Part shown: piece after piece, positions 43,452-52,354 of the stretch | Numbering within the stretch: the stretch's first letter is position 1 | Layout of the letters: every line of letters begins with the position of its first letter | DNA from: Rhizobium etli_C | GTDB lineage: Bacteria; Pseudomonadota; Alphaproteobacteria; Rhizobiales; Rhizobiaceae | DNA: 64,000 nt | Direction: 5' to 3' (one strand) | Assembly (NCBI RefSeq): GCF_014198605.1 | Contig: NZ_JACIHU010000009.1 | Notes under the pieces: generated by a model | The model's database searches: none | Seen by the model: the letters and a program-made list of their open reading frames with translations, nothing else | Told to the model about the DNA's origin: nothing | Made by a program: the position numbers and the translations under genes

Positions 43452-44447
43452 GTGCTTATTTCCCAGATCAAGGGTGCCAACGGAGAGATTGTCGTTGCCG
43501 TGCGCGAGCAGGGCGGCGCGGCGAGATCGGTCAACAACGCCGGCAGCGTCTATCAGCTGGCGATGGAAGCCGCCGATGGCGGCAAGTCGCTGGCCGCGGT
43601 CATCGAGGCGCATGGCTTCGGCGATGCCGTCGATCTCGAGAAAGCCTATGCGGAAGGCCGCTTCCTGCCGCCGATCACTCATCCGGACGCCGCCCATCTG
43701 CATCTGACCGGCACCGGCCTTACCCATCTGGGTTCGGCCGCCACCCGCGATTCGATGCACAAGAAGACCACCGAGGCGGCCGAGGAAACGCTGACCGACT
43801 CGATGAAGATGTTCAAGATGGGCCTCGAGAACGGCAAGCCGAAAGCCGGCGAAAAGGGCGTGCAGCCCGAATGGTTCTACAAGGGCAACGGCCATGGCGC
43901 GGCGGCCCCCGGCGCGCCGCTCGTCTCGCCCTCCTTCGCGCTCGACGGCGGCGAAGAGCCGGAAATGGCCGGCATCTACGTCATCGCCAAGGACGGAACG
44001 CCGTTCCGCATCGGCTTTGCGCTGTCGAACGAGTTTTCCGATCACGTCACCGAGCGGATCAACTATCTCTTCCTTGCCCATTCGAAGCTGCGCCCGGCAA
44101 GCTTCGGCCCTGAGATCCGCATTGGCGCCGCCCCGGACGATATCCGCGGCACCTCGCGCATCAAGCGCGGCGACAAGGTGATCTTTGAAAAGCCCTTCCT
44201 GTCGGGCGAAGCCAACATGTCGCACACCTTCGCCAATCTGGAATATCACCATTTCAAATATGGCCTCTTCCGGGTTCCGGGAGATGTTCATGTCCATATG
44301 TTCGGCACGGCGACACTTTCCTTTGCCGACGGCATCAAGACGGAAGAGGGCGACCTCTTCGAGATTGAAGTCGCCGAATTCGGCCTGCCGCTGCGCAATC
44401 CGCTGAAGGTAGCGGCCGAAGAAGAGATTTCCGTCAAGCAGCTCTGA
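43452..44447 (+). CDS. gguC: GguC / AraD1-family dehydratase of the FAH superfamily
   Basis: The 331-aa protein (from GTG 43452, with GAAGGA 8 bases upstream) begins LISQIKGANGEIVVAVREQGGA. The fumarylacetoacetate-hydrolase-like metal fold is seen in YVIAKDGTPFRIGFALSNEFSDHVTE and RIGAAPDDIRGTSRIKRGDKVIFEKPF. AraD1-family members convert L-2-keto-3-deoxyarabonate to 2-oxoglutarate semialdehyde. The next two genes encode the steps after and before it, which supports that role. A frame from ATG 43371 would add 27 unconserved residues. Confidence 0.86.
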   Translation: MLISQIKGANGEIVVAVREQGGAARSVNNAGSVYQLAMEAADGGKSLAAVIEAHGFGDAVDLEKAYAEGRFLPPITHPDAAHLHLTGTGLTHLGSAATRDSMHKKTTEAAEETLTDSMKMFKMGLENGKPKAGEKGVQPEWFYKGNGHGAAAPGAPLVSPSFALDGGEEPEMAGIYVIAKDGTPFRIGFALSNEFSDHVTERINYLFLAHSKLRPASFGPEIRIGAAPDDIRGTSRIKRGDKVIFEKPFLSGEANMSHTFANLEYHHFKYGLFRVPGDVHVHMFGTATLSFADGIKTEEGDLFEIEVAEFGLPLRNPLKVAAEEEISVKQL

Positions 44448-44514
44448 TTTTCGAGGCCAGGCCCGCGTCCGCGGCCGGCCGTGATGTAAACGGTGAAGGA
44501 GGCTTGTTGAGCCC

Positions 44515-45948
44515 ATGACCATTTATCAAAACCTGATCGCCGGCGAATGGGTCGGCACGAACGCGACGAAGAACATCAATCCGTCCGACACCAACGAAGT
44601 CGTCGGTCTCTATGCCGACGGCAGCGCCGAAGACACCAAGAATGCCATCGCCGCTGCCAAGGCCGCCTTTCCGGCCTGGTCGCGCTCGGGCATCTGGGAA
44701 CGCCATGTCATCCTGAAGAAGACCGGCGACGAGATCATGGCGCGCAAGGACGAGCTCGGCGCGCTGCTCGCCCGCGAAGAAGGCAAGACCCTGCCGGAAG
44801 CCACCGGCGAAGTCATCCGCGCCTCGCAGATTTTCGAATTCTTTGCAGGCGAAGCGCTGCGGCTTGCCGGCGAGGTCATCCCGTCGGTGCGTCCGAACAT
44901 CGGCGTCGAGATCACCCGCGAAGCGCTCGGCGTCATCGGCATCATCACGCCGTGGAATTTCCCGATCGCCATCCCCGCCTGGAAGATCGCCCCGGCCCTC
45001 TGCTACGGCAACACCATCGTCTTCAAGCCGGCCGAATTGGTGCCCGCCTGTTCCTGGGCGATCGTCGACATCCTCAACCGCGCCGGCCTGCCGAAGGGCG
45101 TGCTGAACCTCGTCATGGGCAAGGGCTCGGTCGTCGGCCAGGCCATGCTGGAAAGCCCTGATGTCGCCGGCATCACCTTCACCGGCTCCACCGGCACCGG
45201 CCGGCGCGTTGCCGCCGCCTCGATCGAGCATAACCGCAAGTTCCAGCTGGAAATGGGCGGCAAGAACCCGATGGTCGTGCTCGACGACGCCGATCTCTCC
45301 GTCGCCGTCGAAGCCGCCGCCAATTCCGGCTTCTTCTCGACCGGTCAGCGCTGCACCGCTTCGTCGCGCCTGATCGTTACCGAAGGCATTCACGACAAGT
45401 TCGTCGCCGCATTGACCGAGAAGCTGAAGACACTGGTCGTCGACAACGCACTGAAGGCCGGTACCCACATCGGCCCCGTCGTCGACGAGCGGCAGCTGAA
45501 GACCGATACCGATTATATCGAGATCGGCAAAAAGGAGGGCGCCAAGCTCGCCTTCGGCGGCGAGGTCATCTCGCGTGAGACGCCCGGCTTCTATCTGCAG
45601 CCGACGCTGTTTACCGAAGCGACCAACCAGATGCGCATTTCCCGCGAGGAAATCTTCGGACCGGTGGTCTCGGTGATCCGGGTCAAGGACTATGACGAGG
45701 CCTTAGCGACCGCCAACGACACGCCGTTCGGGCTTTCGGCCGGTATCGCCACGACCAGCCTGAAACATGCGACGCACTTCAAGCGCAATTCCGAGGCCGG
45801 CATGGTCATGGTCAACCTGCCGACGGCAGGCGTCGATTTCCATGTGCCTTTCGGCGGCCGCAAGGGCTCGTCCTACGGCCCGCGCGAGCAGGGCAAGTAT
45901 GCGAGCGAATTCTTTACCGTGGTCAAGACTGCCTACACGCTGGCTTGA
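44515..45948 (+). CDS. 2-oxoglutarate semialdehyde dehydrogenase-type aldehyde dehydrogenase
   Basis: The 477-aa aldehyde dehydrogenase has the cofactor motif TFTGSTGTGRRVA, the general base Glu in FQLEMGGKNPMVV and the catalytic Cys in GFFSTGQRCTASSRLIV. NFPIAIPAWKIAPALCYGNT is also standard. AGGAGG precedes the ATG. Between gguC and the arabinonate dehydratase it most likely oxidises 2-oxoglutarate semialdehyde to 2-oxoglutarate with NAD(P). A succinate semialdehyde role is possible by sequence alone. Confidence 0.86.
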   Translation: MTIYQNLIAGEWVGTNATKNINPSDTNEVVGLYADGSAEDTKNAIAAAKAAFPAWSRSGIWERHVILKKTGDEIMARKDELGALLAREEGKTLPEATGEVIRASQIFEFFAGEALRLAGEVIPSVRPNIGVEITREALGVIGIITPWNFPIAIPAWKIAPALCYGNTIVFKPAELVPACSWAIVDILNRAGLPKGVLNLVMGKGSVVGQAMLESPDVAGITFTGSTGTGRRVAAASIEHNRKFQLEMGGKNPMVVLDDADLSVAVEAAANSGFFSTGQRCTASSRLIVTEGIHDKFVAALTEKLKTLVVDNALKAGTHIGPVVDERQLKTDTDYIEIGKKEGAKLAFGGEVISRETPGFYLQPTLFTEATNQMRISREEIFGPVVSVIRVKDYDEALATANDTPFGLSAGIATTSLKHATHFKRNSEAGMVMVNLPTAGVDFHVPFGGRKGSSYGPREQGKYASEFFTVVKTAYTLA

Positions 45949-46010
45949 GACATACCCGATGACCCGGGCCGTACGAGGCGGCCCGGCAATCACCCTGAAG
46001 GACAGAGACG

Positions 46011-47750
46011 ATGAAAAAGAAAGCGGAATGGCCGCGCAGGCTGAGGTCGCAGGAATGGTACGGCGGCACGAGCCGCGACGTGATTTATCATCGCGGCTGG
46101 CTTAAGAACCAGGGTTATCCGCACGACCTGTTCGATGGCCGGCCGGTGATCGGCATCCTCAACACCTGGTCGGATATGACCCCGTGCAACGGTCATCTCC
46201 GGGAACTCGCCGAGAAGGTGAAGGCGGGCGTATGGGAGGCCGGCGGCTTCCCGCTCGAGGTGCCGGTATTCTCGGCTTCGGAAAACACTTTCCGCCCGAC
46301 CGCGATGATGTATCGCAACCTCGCGGCTCTCGCAGTCGAAGAAGCGATCCGCGGCCAGCCGATGGATGGCTGCGTGCTGCTCGTCGGCTGCGACAAGACC
46401 ACGCCGTCGCTGCTAATGGGTGCCGCCTCCGTCGACCTGCCGTCGATCGTCGTCACCGGCGGCCCGATGCTGAACGGCTATTTCCGCGGCGAGCGCGTCG
46501 GCTCCGGCACGCATCTGTGGAAATTCTCCGAAATGGTGAAGGCCGGCGAGATGACGCAGGCCGAGTTCCTCGAGGCGGAAGCCTCGATGAGCCGCTCTTC
46601 GGGCACCTGCAACACCATGGGCACCGCTTCCACCATGGCTTCCATGGCCGAGGCGCTCGGCATGGCGCTGTCAGGCAATGCCGCGATCCCGGGCGTCGAT
46701 TCCCGCCGCAAGGTGATGGCGCAGCTCACCGGCCGCCGCATCGTGCAGATGGTCAAGGACGATCTGAAGCCGTCCGAGATCATGACGAAGCAGGCTTTCG
46801 AAAACGCCATCCGCACCAATGCGGCGATCGGCGGATCGACCAACGCCGTCATCCACCTGCTCGCCATCGCCGGCCGTGTCGGCATCGATCTGACGCTTGA
46901 TGATTGGGACCGTTGCGGCCGCGACGTGCCGACCATCGTCAACCTGATGCCGTCGGGCAAGTACCTGATGGAAGAGTTCTTCTATGCCGGCGGCCTGCCT
47001 GTCGTGCTGATGCGCCTCGGAGAGGCCGGCCTGCTGCACAAGGATGCGCTGACGGTCTCCGGCGAGACCGTCTGGGACGAGGTCAAGGACGTCGTCAACT
47101 GGAACGAAGACGTCATCTTGCCGGCCGAAAAAGCGCTGACCTCGTCGGGCGGCATCGTCGTGCTGCGCGGCAATCTCGCGCCGAAGGGCGCGGTGTTGAA
47201 GCCTTCGGCCGCCTCGCCGCATCTCCTGGTCCATAAAGGCAGGGCGGTCGTGTTCGAGGATATCGACGACTACAAGGCCAAGATCAACGATGACAATCTC
47301 GACATCGACGAAAACTGCGTCATGGTCATGAAGAACTGCGGGCCGAAGGGCTATCCCGGCATGGCCGAAGTCGGCAACATGGGACTGCCGCCGAAGGTGC
47401 TCAAGAAGGGCATCCTCGACATGGTGCGCATTTCCGACGCCCGCATGTCCGGAACGGCCTATGGCACCGTCGTGCTGCACACCTCGCCGGAAGCGGCCGT
47501 CGGCGGGCCGCTTGCGGTCGTCAAGACCGGCGACATGATCGAGCTCGACGTGCCGAACCGTCGTCTGCATCTCGACATTTCCGATGAGGAATTGGCGCGG
47601 CGGCTTGCCGAATGGCAGCCGAACCACGATCTGCCGACGTCGGGCTACGCCTACCTGCACCAGCAGCACGTCGAAGGCGCCGACACCGGCGCCGACCTCG
47701 ACTTCCTCAAGGGATGTCGCGGAAATGCTGTCGGCAAGGACAGCCACTGA
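46011..47750 (+). CDS. L-arabinonate dehydratase (IlvD/Edd family)
   Basis: The 579-aa enzyme removes water from L-arabinonate to give L-2-keto-3-deoxyarabonate. The iron-sulfur ligands sit at C59 (SDMTPCNGH), C127 (LLVGCDKTTP) and C200 (SSGTCNTMGT). Length and cysteine numbers equal those of the structurally studied R. leguminosarum bv. trifolii enzyme, which has a [2Fe-2S] cluster and a carboxylated lysine at position 129; K129 is present. The C-terminal MVRISDARMSGTAYGT completes the active site. GAAGGA lies upstream of the ATG. It is the last gene before a strong terminator. Confidence 0.93.
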   Translation: MKKKAEWPRRLRSQEWYGGTSRDVIYHRGWLKNQGYPHDLFDGRPVIGILNTWSDMTPCNGHLRELAEKVKAGVWEAGGFPLEVPVFSASENTFRPTAMMYRNLAALAVEEAIRGQPMDGCVLLVGCDKTTPSLLMGAASVDLPSIVVTGGPMLNGYFRGERVGSGTHLWKFSEMVKAGEMTQAEFLEAEASMSRSSGTCNTMGTASTMASMAEALGMALSGNAAIPGVDSRRKVMAQLTGRRIVQMVKDDLKPSEIMTKQAFENAIRTNAAIGGSTNAVIHLLAIAGRVGIDLTLDDWDRCGRDVPTIVNLMPSGKYLMEEFFYAGGLPVVLMRLGEAGLLHKDALTVSGETVWDEVKDVVNWNEDVILPAEKALTSSGGIVVLRGNLAPKGAVLKPSAASPHLLVHKGRAVVFEDIDDYKAKINDDNLDIDENCVMVMKNCGPKGYPGMAEVGNMGLPPKVLKKGILDMVRISDARMSGTAYGTVVLHTSPEAAVGGPLAVVKTGDMIELDVPNRRLHLDISDEELARRLAEWQPNHDLPTSGYAYLHQQHVEGADTGADLDFLKGCRGNAVGKDSH

Positions 47751-47772
47751 CAGGGCATATATTCGAAGCTGG

Positions 47773-47804
47773 AAAAAGGCGGGCATTTCATCCCGCCTTT
47801 TTCT
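47773..47804 (+). terminator. rho-independent terminator of the chvE-arabinonate operon
   Basis: AAAAAGGCGGG and CCCGCCTTTTT form a stem with an 8-base loop, followed by CTTT, 23 bases after the dehydratase stop. Confidence 0.92.
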
Positions 47805-47835
47805 TTGCGCTTGCTGCGAAAATGTCTACATTTCC

Positions 47836-47847
47836 GTACAGATGTAC
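47836..47847. promoter_or_regulatory. palindromic operator upstream of the antitoxin gene
   Basis: GTACA-GA-TGTAC is a perfect inverted repeat just before the antitoxin ribosome site. A related TGTCTACA lies at 47823-47830. Phd-family antitoxins repress their own promoters at palindromes centred on GTAC-type half sites, so autoregulation is likely. Confidence 0.65.
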
Positions 47848-47860
47848 AGGAGAGATGGTC

Positions 47861-48103
47861 ATGTCGAAAGTGGTCGGCGCCGCTGAGTTCAAGGCGAAAT
47901 GCCTGAACCTTATCGATCAGATGCAGAGCGATGACGAAACCATCGTGATCACCAAACGCGGCAGGCCTGTTGCCGTGCTCTCACCGGCACGCGAAGCAAA
48001 CAAGCGGAAGAGCATTATTGGCGCGATGAAGGGCAGCGTCCTGCGTTATCACGATCCGCTGTCCCCGGCCGCCGACCCGGAGGATTGGGACGCCATCCGT
48101 TGA
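47861..48103 (+). CDS. Phd/YefM-family antitoxin
   Basis: The 80-aa protein has the Phd fold (VVGAAEFKAKCLNLIDQMQS, TIVITKRGRPVAVLSP) and a C-terminal toxin-binding tail. ATG 47861 is favoured over 47855 because AGGAG lies 8 bases from it. The stop overlaps the toxin start. It neutralises the PIN toxin and represses the operon. Confidence 0.88.
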   Translation: MSKVVGAAEFKAKCLNLIDQMQSDDETIVITKRGRPVAVLSPAREANKRKSIIGAMKGSVLRYHDPLSPAADPEDWDAIR

Positions 48104-48510
48104 TCGTCATCGATACCCATATCCTGGTCTGGGCGATGCAGGACGATCCACGCCTAGGGGCGCAGGCCCGGCGCATCATCGATGAGATGACGGAGAAAAG
48201 CCGGATCCTGATTTCGGCGATCACCCCTTGGGAAATCGTGATGCTTGTGCAGAAAGGACGTCTGGCGCTCGGCGATGATGTTGGGCGATGGATCGATAGT
48301 GCGCTGGCTCTGGCGGGGCTTGACCTCGCACCGATTGAACCTTCGATCGCCGTGGATAGTGTTAGATTACCAGGTGCGTTTCATGCCGACCCCGCCGATC
48401 GCCTCATCGTCGCCACGGCACGGCATCATCGTGTGCCGTTAATGACGGCCGATCAGGTGATCCTCGGTTATGGTGCGCGCGGCCACCTCCAGGTTCTCTC
48501 AGCAGATTGA
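48100..48510 (+). CDS. VapC-like PIN-domain toxin
   Basis: The 136-aa PIN nuclease has the acidic active site: D in VIDTHILVW, E in TPWEIVMLV and D in HADPADRLIVATA. The start is TTG at 48100, overlapping the antitoxin stop (TTGA). Such toxins cut RNA, often tRNA, when free of antitoxin. The pair forms a complete type II module. Confidence 0.88.
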   Translation: MIVIDTHILVWAMQDDPRLGAQARRIIDEMTEKSRILISAITPWEIVMLVQKGRLALGDDVGRWIDSALALAGLDLAPIEPSIAVDSVRLPGAFHADPADRLIVATARHHRVPLMTADQVILGYGARGHLQVLSAD

Positions 48511-48620
48511 TTGCTGCTTGGAGCTTAACGTGCCGGAGCATGTCGGAATGCCAGATGCGTCGGTCGCCGGCTCCCCAGCCGGCCGCAGCGGAACATGGAT
48601 TCACAGTCGGCCGATGTCGC

Positions 48621-49445
48621 TCAGCTCTGGCTCTGGTTTTGCATCTGTCCGCCGTTCTCGACCTTGACGGTCACCGACAGCGTTTCACCCGGCGTGCCGA
48701 TGCGCATGCCGGAGATCGGCGCGGCGTCGCGGTAGCAGAGGCCGGAGGCGATCCTGACGTAACGGGCATCCGGGCAGATCTCGTTGGCGGGATCGAAGCC
48801 GACCCAGCCAAGGCCGGGAATATGGGCCTCGGCCCAGGCATGGGTCGCCGCCTGTTCGACCTTTTCCTCCATCATCAGATAGCCCGAGACATAACGGGCC
48901 GGCACCTGCAGGGCGCGGGCGGCGGAAACGAAGATATGCGCATGATCCTGGCAGACGCCGCTCTTCTTCTCCAGCGCCTGTTCGGCCGTCGTTGCGGCGT
49001 TGCTGGTGCCGGGCTTATAGTCGACAGTCTGATGGATGGCCGCCATCAGCGCATGCATGCGGGCAAGCTCGTTGTCGCCGCCGACGCCCTTGACGAGCTC
49101 TTTGATGAGCTTGCCGCCCCTGGTCAGCGGCGTCTCGCGCAGGAAGAGCCAAAGCGGGCAGAAGCCGGTGTGCGGGCCGGTGACGCCGTTATTGTCCGCC
49201 GTCTCGACCTCGCCCTCGGCCAAGATGCGCGTCACGTGCTGCGCGCCTTCCAGCGAGACCAGATTGACGTGGTTGCCGTACTGGTCGTCATACTCCACCT
49301 CGGGCGTGGCGCCCTCGACGTTCAACGACCATCCGAGCACCTTCTGAGCAGCTGATGTCGGCGGCGTCAGTCTGAGGCGCTGCAGCGAGAACTGCGCCGG
49401 TTCGTCATAGCGGTATTCGGTGAGGTGGCTGATCTTCAGTCTCAT
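48621..49445 (-). CDS. transglutaminase-like cysteine protease family protein
   Basis: The 274-aa protein has the transglutaminase N-domain (ISHLTEYRYDEPAQFSLQRLRLTP) and a catalytic triad C165 (SGVCQDHAH), H202 (THAWAEAHI) and D218 (GFDPANE). There is no signal peptide, so it acts in the cytoplasm. It follows the alpha-E and ATP-grasp genes in one operon, 12 bases after the former. This three-gene set is widespread, but its product is not established; peptide bond making or breaking is expected. Confidence 0.85.
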   Translation of the reverse strand: MRLKISHLTEYRYDEPAQFSLQRLRLTPPTSAAQKVLGWSLNVEGATPEVEYDDQYGNHVNLVSLEGAQHVTRILAEGEVETADNNGVTGPHTGFCPLWLFLRETPLTRGGKLIKELVKGVGGDNELARMHALMAAIHQTVDYKPGTSNAATTAEQALEKKSGVCQDHAHIFVSAARALQVPARYVSGYLMMEEKVEQAATHAWAEAHIPGLGWVGFDPANEICPDARYVRIASGLCYRDAAPISGMRIGTPGETLSVTVKVENGGQMQNQSQS

Positions 49446-49457
49446 GGTCTGATCCGC

Positions 49458-50399
49458 TTAAACATAGAACCGGTAGCCGTCGGAAATCTCCGCGCCGAGC
49501 TGGTTGTTGCGCGAGACGAAGTCTTCCAGGAATTCGTGCAGGCCCTGATCCATGATGTCGCGGATCGCCCGCGTCTGCAGCGTGGTGCGGATCGCATCGG
49601 CCGTGTCGTGAGCAGGCAGCCGCGCCTCGTAATCCTGGGCGAGATAGCCGAGGTTGCTGACGATCTTTTCGTAGCAATAGGCAAGCGAACGCGGCATCTG
49701 AACGTTCAGCGTCAGGAAGTCGGCAATGTTCATCGCCCGGTATTCGCCGTCATAGGCCCAGCTATAGGCGCGGTGGGCGGAGACCGAGCGCAGGATCGAT
49801 TCCCACTGCACATTGTCGAGCGAGGAGCCGACCGCCGAGACCGAAGGCAGCAGCACGTAATATTTCACGTCGAGGATGCGGCTGGTATTGTCGGCCCGCT
49901 CGATGAAGGTGCCGATGCGGGCGAAATTATAGAGTTCGTTGCGCAGCGTCGAGCCATGGAAGGCGCCGCGGATGAGCCCGGCGCGGCGCTTGATGACGTC
50001 GATCACCTCGGGCAGGTCGGCGGCCTTCACGCGCTTTTCGAGCAGCGCCTTCAGCTCGATCCAGCATTCGTTGGTCGCTTCCCAAGTCTCGCGCGTCAAG
50101 GCGGTGCGCACCATGCGGGCATTGTTGCGGCCGGATTCGATGCAGGACATGACGCTCGACGGATTGGCGCGATCGCGCAGGAGATAGTCGACCGCTTCGG
50201 CGTTCGTCAGCTTGGCGTGGCCCTCGTCATAGGCTTCGCGAACGCCGGCGCTTTGCAGTACGCCGTCCCAGTTGTCGTCGCCGGCGCTGCTGCGGGTCAG
50301 CGACATGCGCAGACCGGCATCGACCAGACGGGCGATATTTTCGGCGCGCTCGATGTAACGGAACATCCAATAGAGGCCGTTTGCGGTTCTTCCGAGCAT
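49458..50399 (-). CDS. alpha-E domain protein (DUF403)
   Basis: The 313-aa, all-helical protein starts MLGRTANGLYWMFRYIERAENIARLVDAGLRM, the family signature. ARIGTFIERADNTSRILDVKYY repeats the pattern. ATG 50399 overlaps the ATP-grasp stop by one base. It occurs with ATP-grasp and transglutaminase proteins in many bacteria. The biochemical role is unknown; it may be a partner of the ATP-grasp enzyme. Confidence 0.87.
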   Translation of the reverse strand: MLGRTANGLYWMFRYIERAENIARLVDAGLRMSLTRSSAGDDNWDGVLQSAGVREAYDEGHAKLTNAEAVDYLLRDRANPSSVMSCIESGRNNARMVRTALTRETWEATNECWIELKALLEKRVKAADLPEVIDVIKRRAGLIRGAFHGSTLRNELYNFARIGTFIERADNTSRILDVKYYVLLPSVSAVGSSLDNVQWESILRSVSAHRAYSWAYDGEYRAMNIADFLTLNVQMPRSLAYCYEKIVSNLGYLAQDYEARLPAHDTADAIRTTLQTRAIRDIMDQGLHEFLEDFVSRNNQLGAEISDGYRFYV

Positions 50400-51808
50400 C
50401 AGTCCTCCAATACCCAGGTGTCTTTGGTGCCGCCGCCCTGGCTGGAATTGACCACCAGAGAGCCCTGCTTCAGCGCCACGCGGGTGAGCCCGCCCGGAAT
50501 GATCTGAACCTTGTCCGACACGAGCACATAGGGACGCAGATCGACATGGCGCGGCGCGATCCCCTTGTTGACCAGGATCGGCACGGTGGAAAGCGACAGC
50601 GTCGGCTGGGCGATGTAGTTGTTCGGCTTGGCTTTCAGTTTTTCGGCGAAATCGGCACGCTCTTTCTTCGACGCCGTCGGGCCGACCAGCATGCCATAGC
50701 CGCCGGAGCCGTGCACTTCCTTGACGACCAGCTCTTCCAGGTGCTCCAGCACGTATTTCAGGCTTGAAGCTTCCGAGCAGCGCCAGGTCGGCACGTTTTC
50801 GAGCAGCGCCTTGCTGCCGGTGTAGAATTCGACGATCTCCGGCATGTAGGAATAGATCGCCTTGTCGTCGCAAATGCCGGTGCCGGGCGCGTTGGCAATG
50901 GTGATGTTGCCGGAGCGGTAGACGTCCATGATGCCGGGGATGCCGAGCGCGGAATCGGCTCGGAAGGTCAGCGGATCGAGGAAGTCGTCGTCGACGCGGC
51001 GGTAGAGCACGTCGATCGCCTCGTAGCCGCGGGTCGTGCGCATTTTCACCTTGCCGTCGATGACGCGCAGATCAGAGCCCTCGACCAGTTCGACGCCCAT
51101 CATGTCGGCGAGGAAGGAATGCTCGTAATAGGCCGAATTATAGATGCCCGGCGTCAGCACCGCGACGCGCGGCTTGCCGGTACAGCCGGGAGGCGCGAGC
51201 GAGGCGAGGCTCTGGCGCAGCAGATAGGGATAGTCTTCGACGCGCTGCACCTTGTTCTCATGGAAGAGTTCCGGGAACATCTGCATCATGGTTTCCCGGT
51301 TTTCCAGCATGTAGCTGACGCCGGATGGGGTGCGGGCATTGTCCTCCAGCACGTAGAACTGGTCCTCGCCGGTGCGCACGATGTCGGTGCCGACGATATG
51401 GGTGTAGACACCGCCGGGCGGACGGAAGCCGATCATTTCGGACAGGAAGGCGACATTGTTCTCGATCAGCTCGCGCGGAACGCGGCCGGCACGAATGATT
51501 TCCTGCTTATGGTAGATATCGTCGAGGAAGGCGTTGAGGGCGATCACCCGCTGCTCGATGCCTTGGGCAAGCTTGCGCCATTCGCGGGCGGAGATGATGC
51601 GGGGAATGATATCGAAGGGGATGAGCTTTTCGGAACTGTCGGCGTGGCCGTAGACCGCGAAGGTGATGCCGGTCTTCCGGAAGATGTTTTCCGCATCGCG
51701 GGACTTGGCAATCAGATGCGACCGGTCTTGGCTATTGTACCACTCGAAATATTTTTCATAAGGCGGGCGAGGACTTTCGTCCCCGGTAATCATTTCATCA
51801 AATGCCAA
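50399..51808 (-). CDS. circularly permuted ATP-grasp protein (DUF404/DUF407)
   Basis: The 469-aa protein begins AFDEMITGDESPRPPYEKYFEWYN. It contains RPPGGVYTHIVGTDIVRTGE, LEDNARTPSGVSYMLENR and VVKEVHGSGGYGMLVGPTA, the nucleotide-binding pieces in permuted order. The TTG start at 51808 has GGAG about 9 bases upstream; the longer frame is unconserved. It is the first gene of the triad. ATP-grasp enzymes join a carboxylate to an amine or thiol, so it probably makes a peptide-like bond. Confidence 0.86.
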   Translation of the reverse strand: MAFDEMITGDESPRPPYEKYFEWYNSQDRSHLIAKSRDAENIFRKTGITFAVYGHADSSEKLIPFDIIPRIISAREWRKLAQGIEQRVIALNAFLDDIYHKQEIIRAGRVPRELIENNVAFLSEMIGFRPPGGVYTHIVGTDIVRTGEDQFYVLEDNARTPSGVSYMLENRETMMQMFPELFHENKVQRVEDYPYLLRQSLASLAPPGCTGKPRVAVLTPGIYNSAYYEHSFLADMMGVELVEGSDLRVIDGKVKMRTTRGYEAIDVLYRRVDDDFLDPLTFRADSALGIPGIMDVYRSGNITIANAPGTGICDDKAIYSYMPEIVEFYTGSKALLENVPTWRCSEASSLKYVLEHLEELVVKEVHGSGGYGMLVGPTASKKERADFAEKLKAKPNNYIAQPTLSLSTVPILVNKGIAPRHVDLRPYVLVSDKVQIIPGGLTRVALKQGSLVVNSSQGGGTKDTWVLED

Positions 51809-52039
51809 AGGTGCGGCTCCCCTTTTTTGTTCATTTGAATACAACGCAAATTGCAATGCAAGAACCATGCGCAGTTCGGGGAAAAGATTTTGCGTTGCGG
51901 GAAAGAGGCGTTTTCCGGGCATTTGAGGTGATGGGGCGCGGGGTGGGGATGGTTATTCCGTAAAGACTGCTCAAAACGTGAGCAGGTGATGGTTTTTCGC
52001 TCGGCCGGTATCTGGACGCTGCGGCCGTCCCACACGCTC

Positions 52040-52171
52040 CTCATTCCTGTGCCCGTTACAGGAATCCAGCCACGGCGCGTCCGCGCCGTGAAATGACTTC
52101 TAAAGTGAAGAGTGTCTATTGCGCCCAAGGACTTGGGCGCACTGGATTCCTGTGACGAGCACAGGAATGAG
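52040..52171. repeat. inverted repeat of a rhizobial ATTCCTGTG-type element
   Basis: The arm at 52040-52069 and the arm at 52142-52171 are reverse complements with two mismatches in 30. Each arm also folds on itself (ATTCCTGT ... ACAGGAAT). Between them are two further hairpins (CACGGCGCG/CGCGCCGTG and GCGCCCAAG/CTTGGGCGC). The rest of 51809-52354 has no supported gene. Confidence 0.8.
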
Positions 52172-52354
52172 GTAGAGTGTAGGGAAGCGCTGGCGAATCC
52201 TCACTGCGGTAGCATACTGGCGAGCTTCCGACAGGGCTCGTTCGTCACATTAAAGCTCATCTTCCGGCTTGGCGATTGTCCCAACCATCAGCCAAATTTC
52301 AAATAAGCATCAACGCTTCGCCTTTGACTGCGACCGTCGGCTGCAGCTATCAGC

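Noticed and set aside
42171..44522. 783-codon minus-strand open frame
   Set aside because: It is antisense to gguB and gguC; the product is rich in Asp/Arg/His/Ala as expected for a shadow of high-GC genes.
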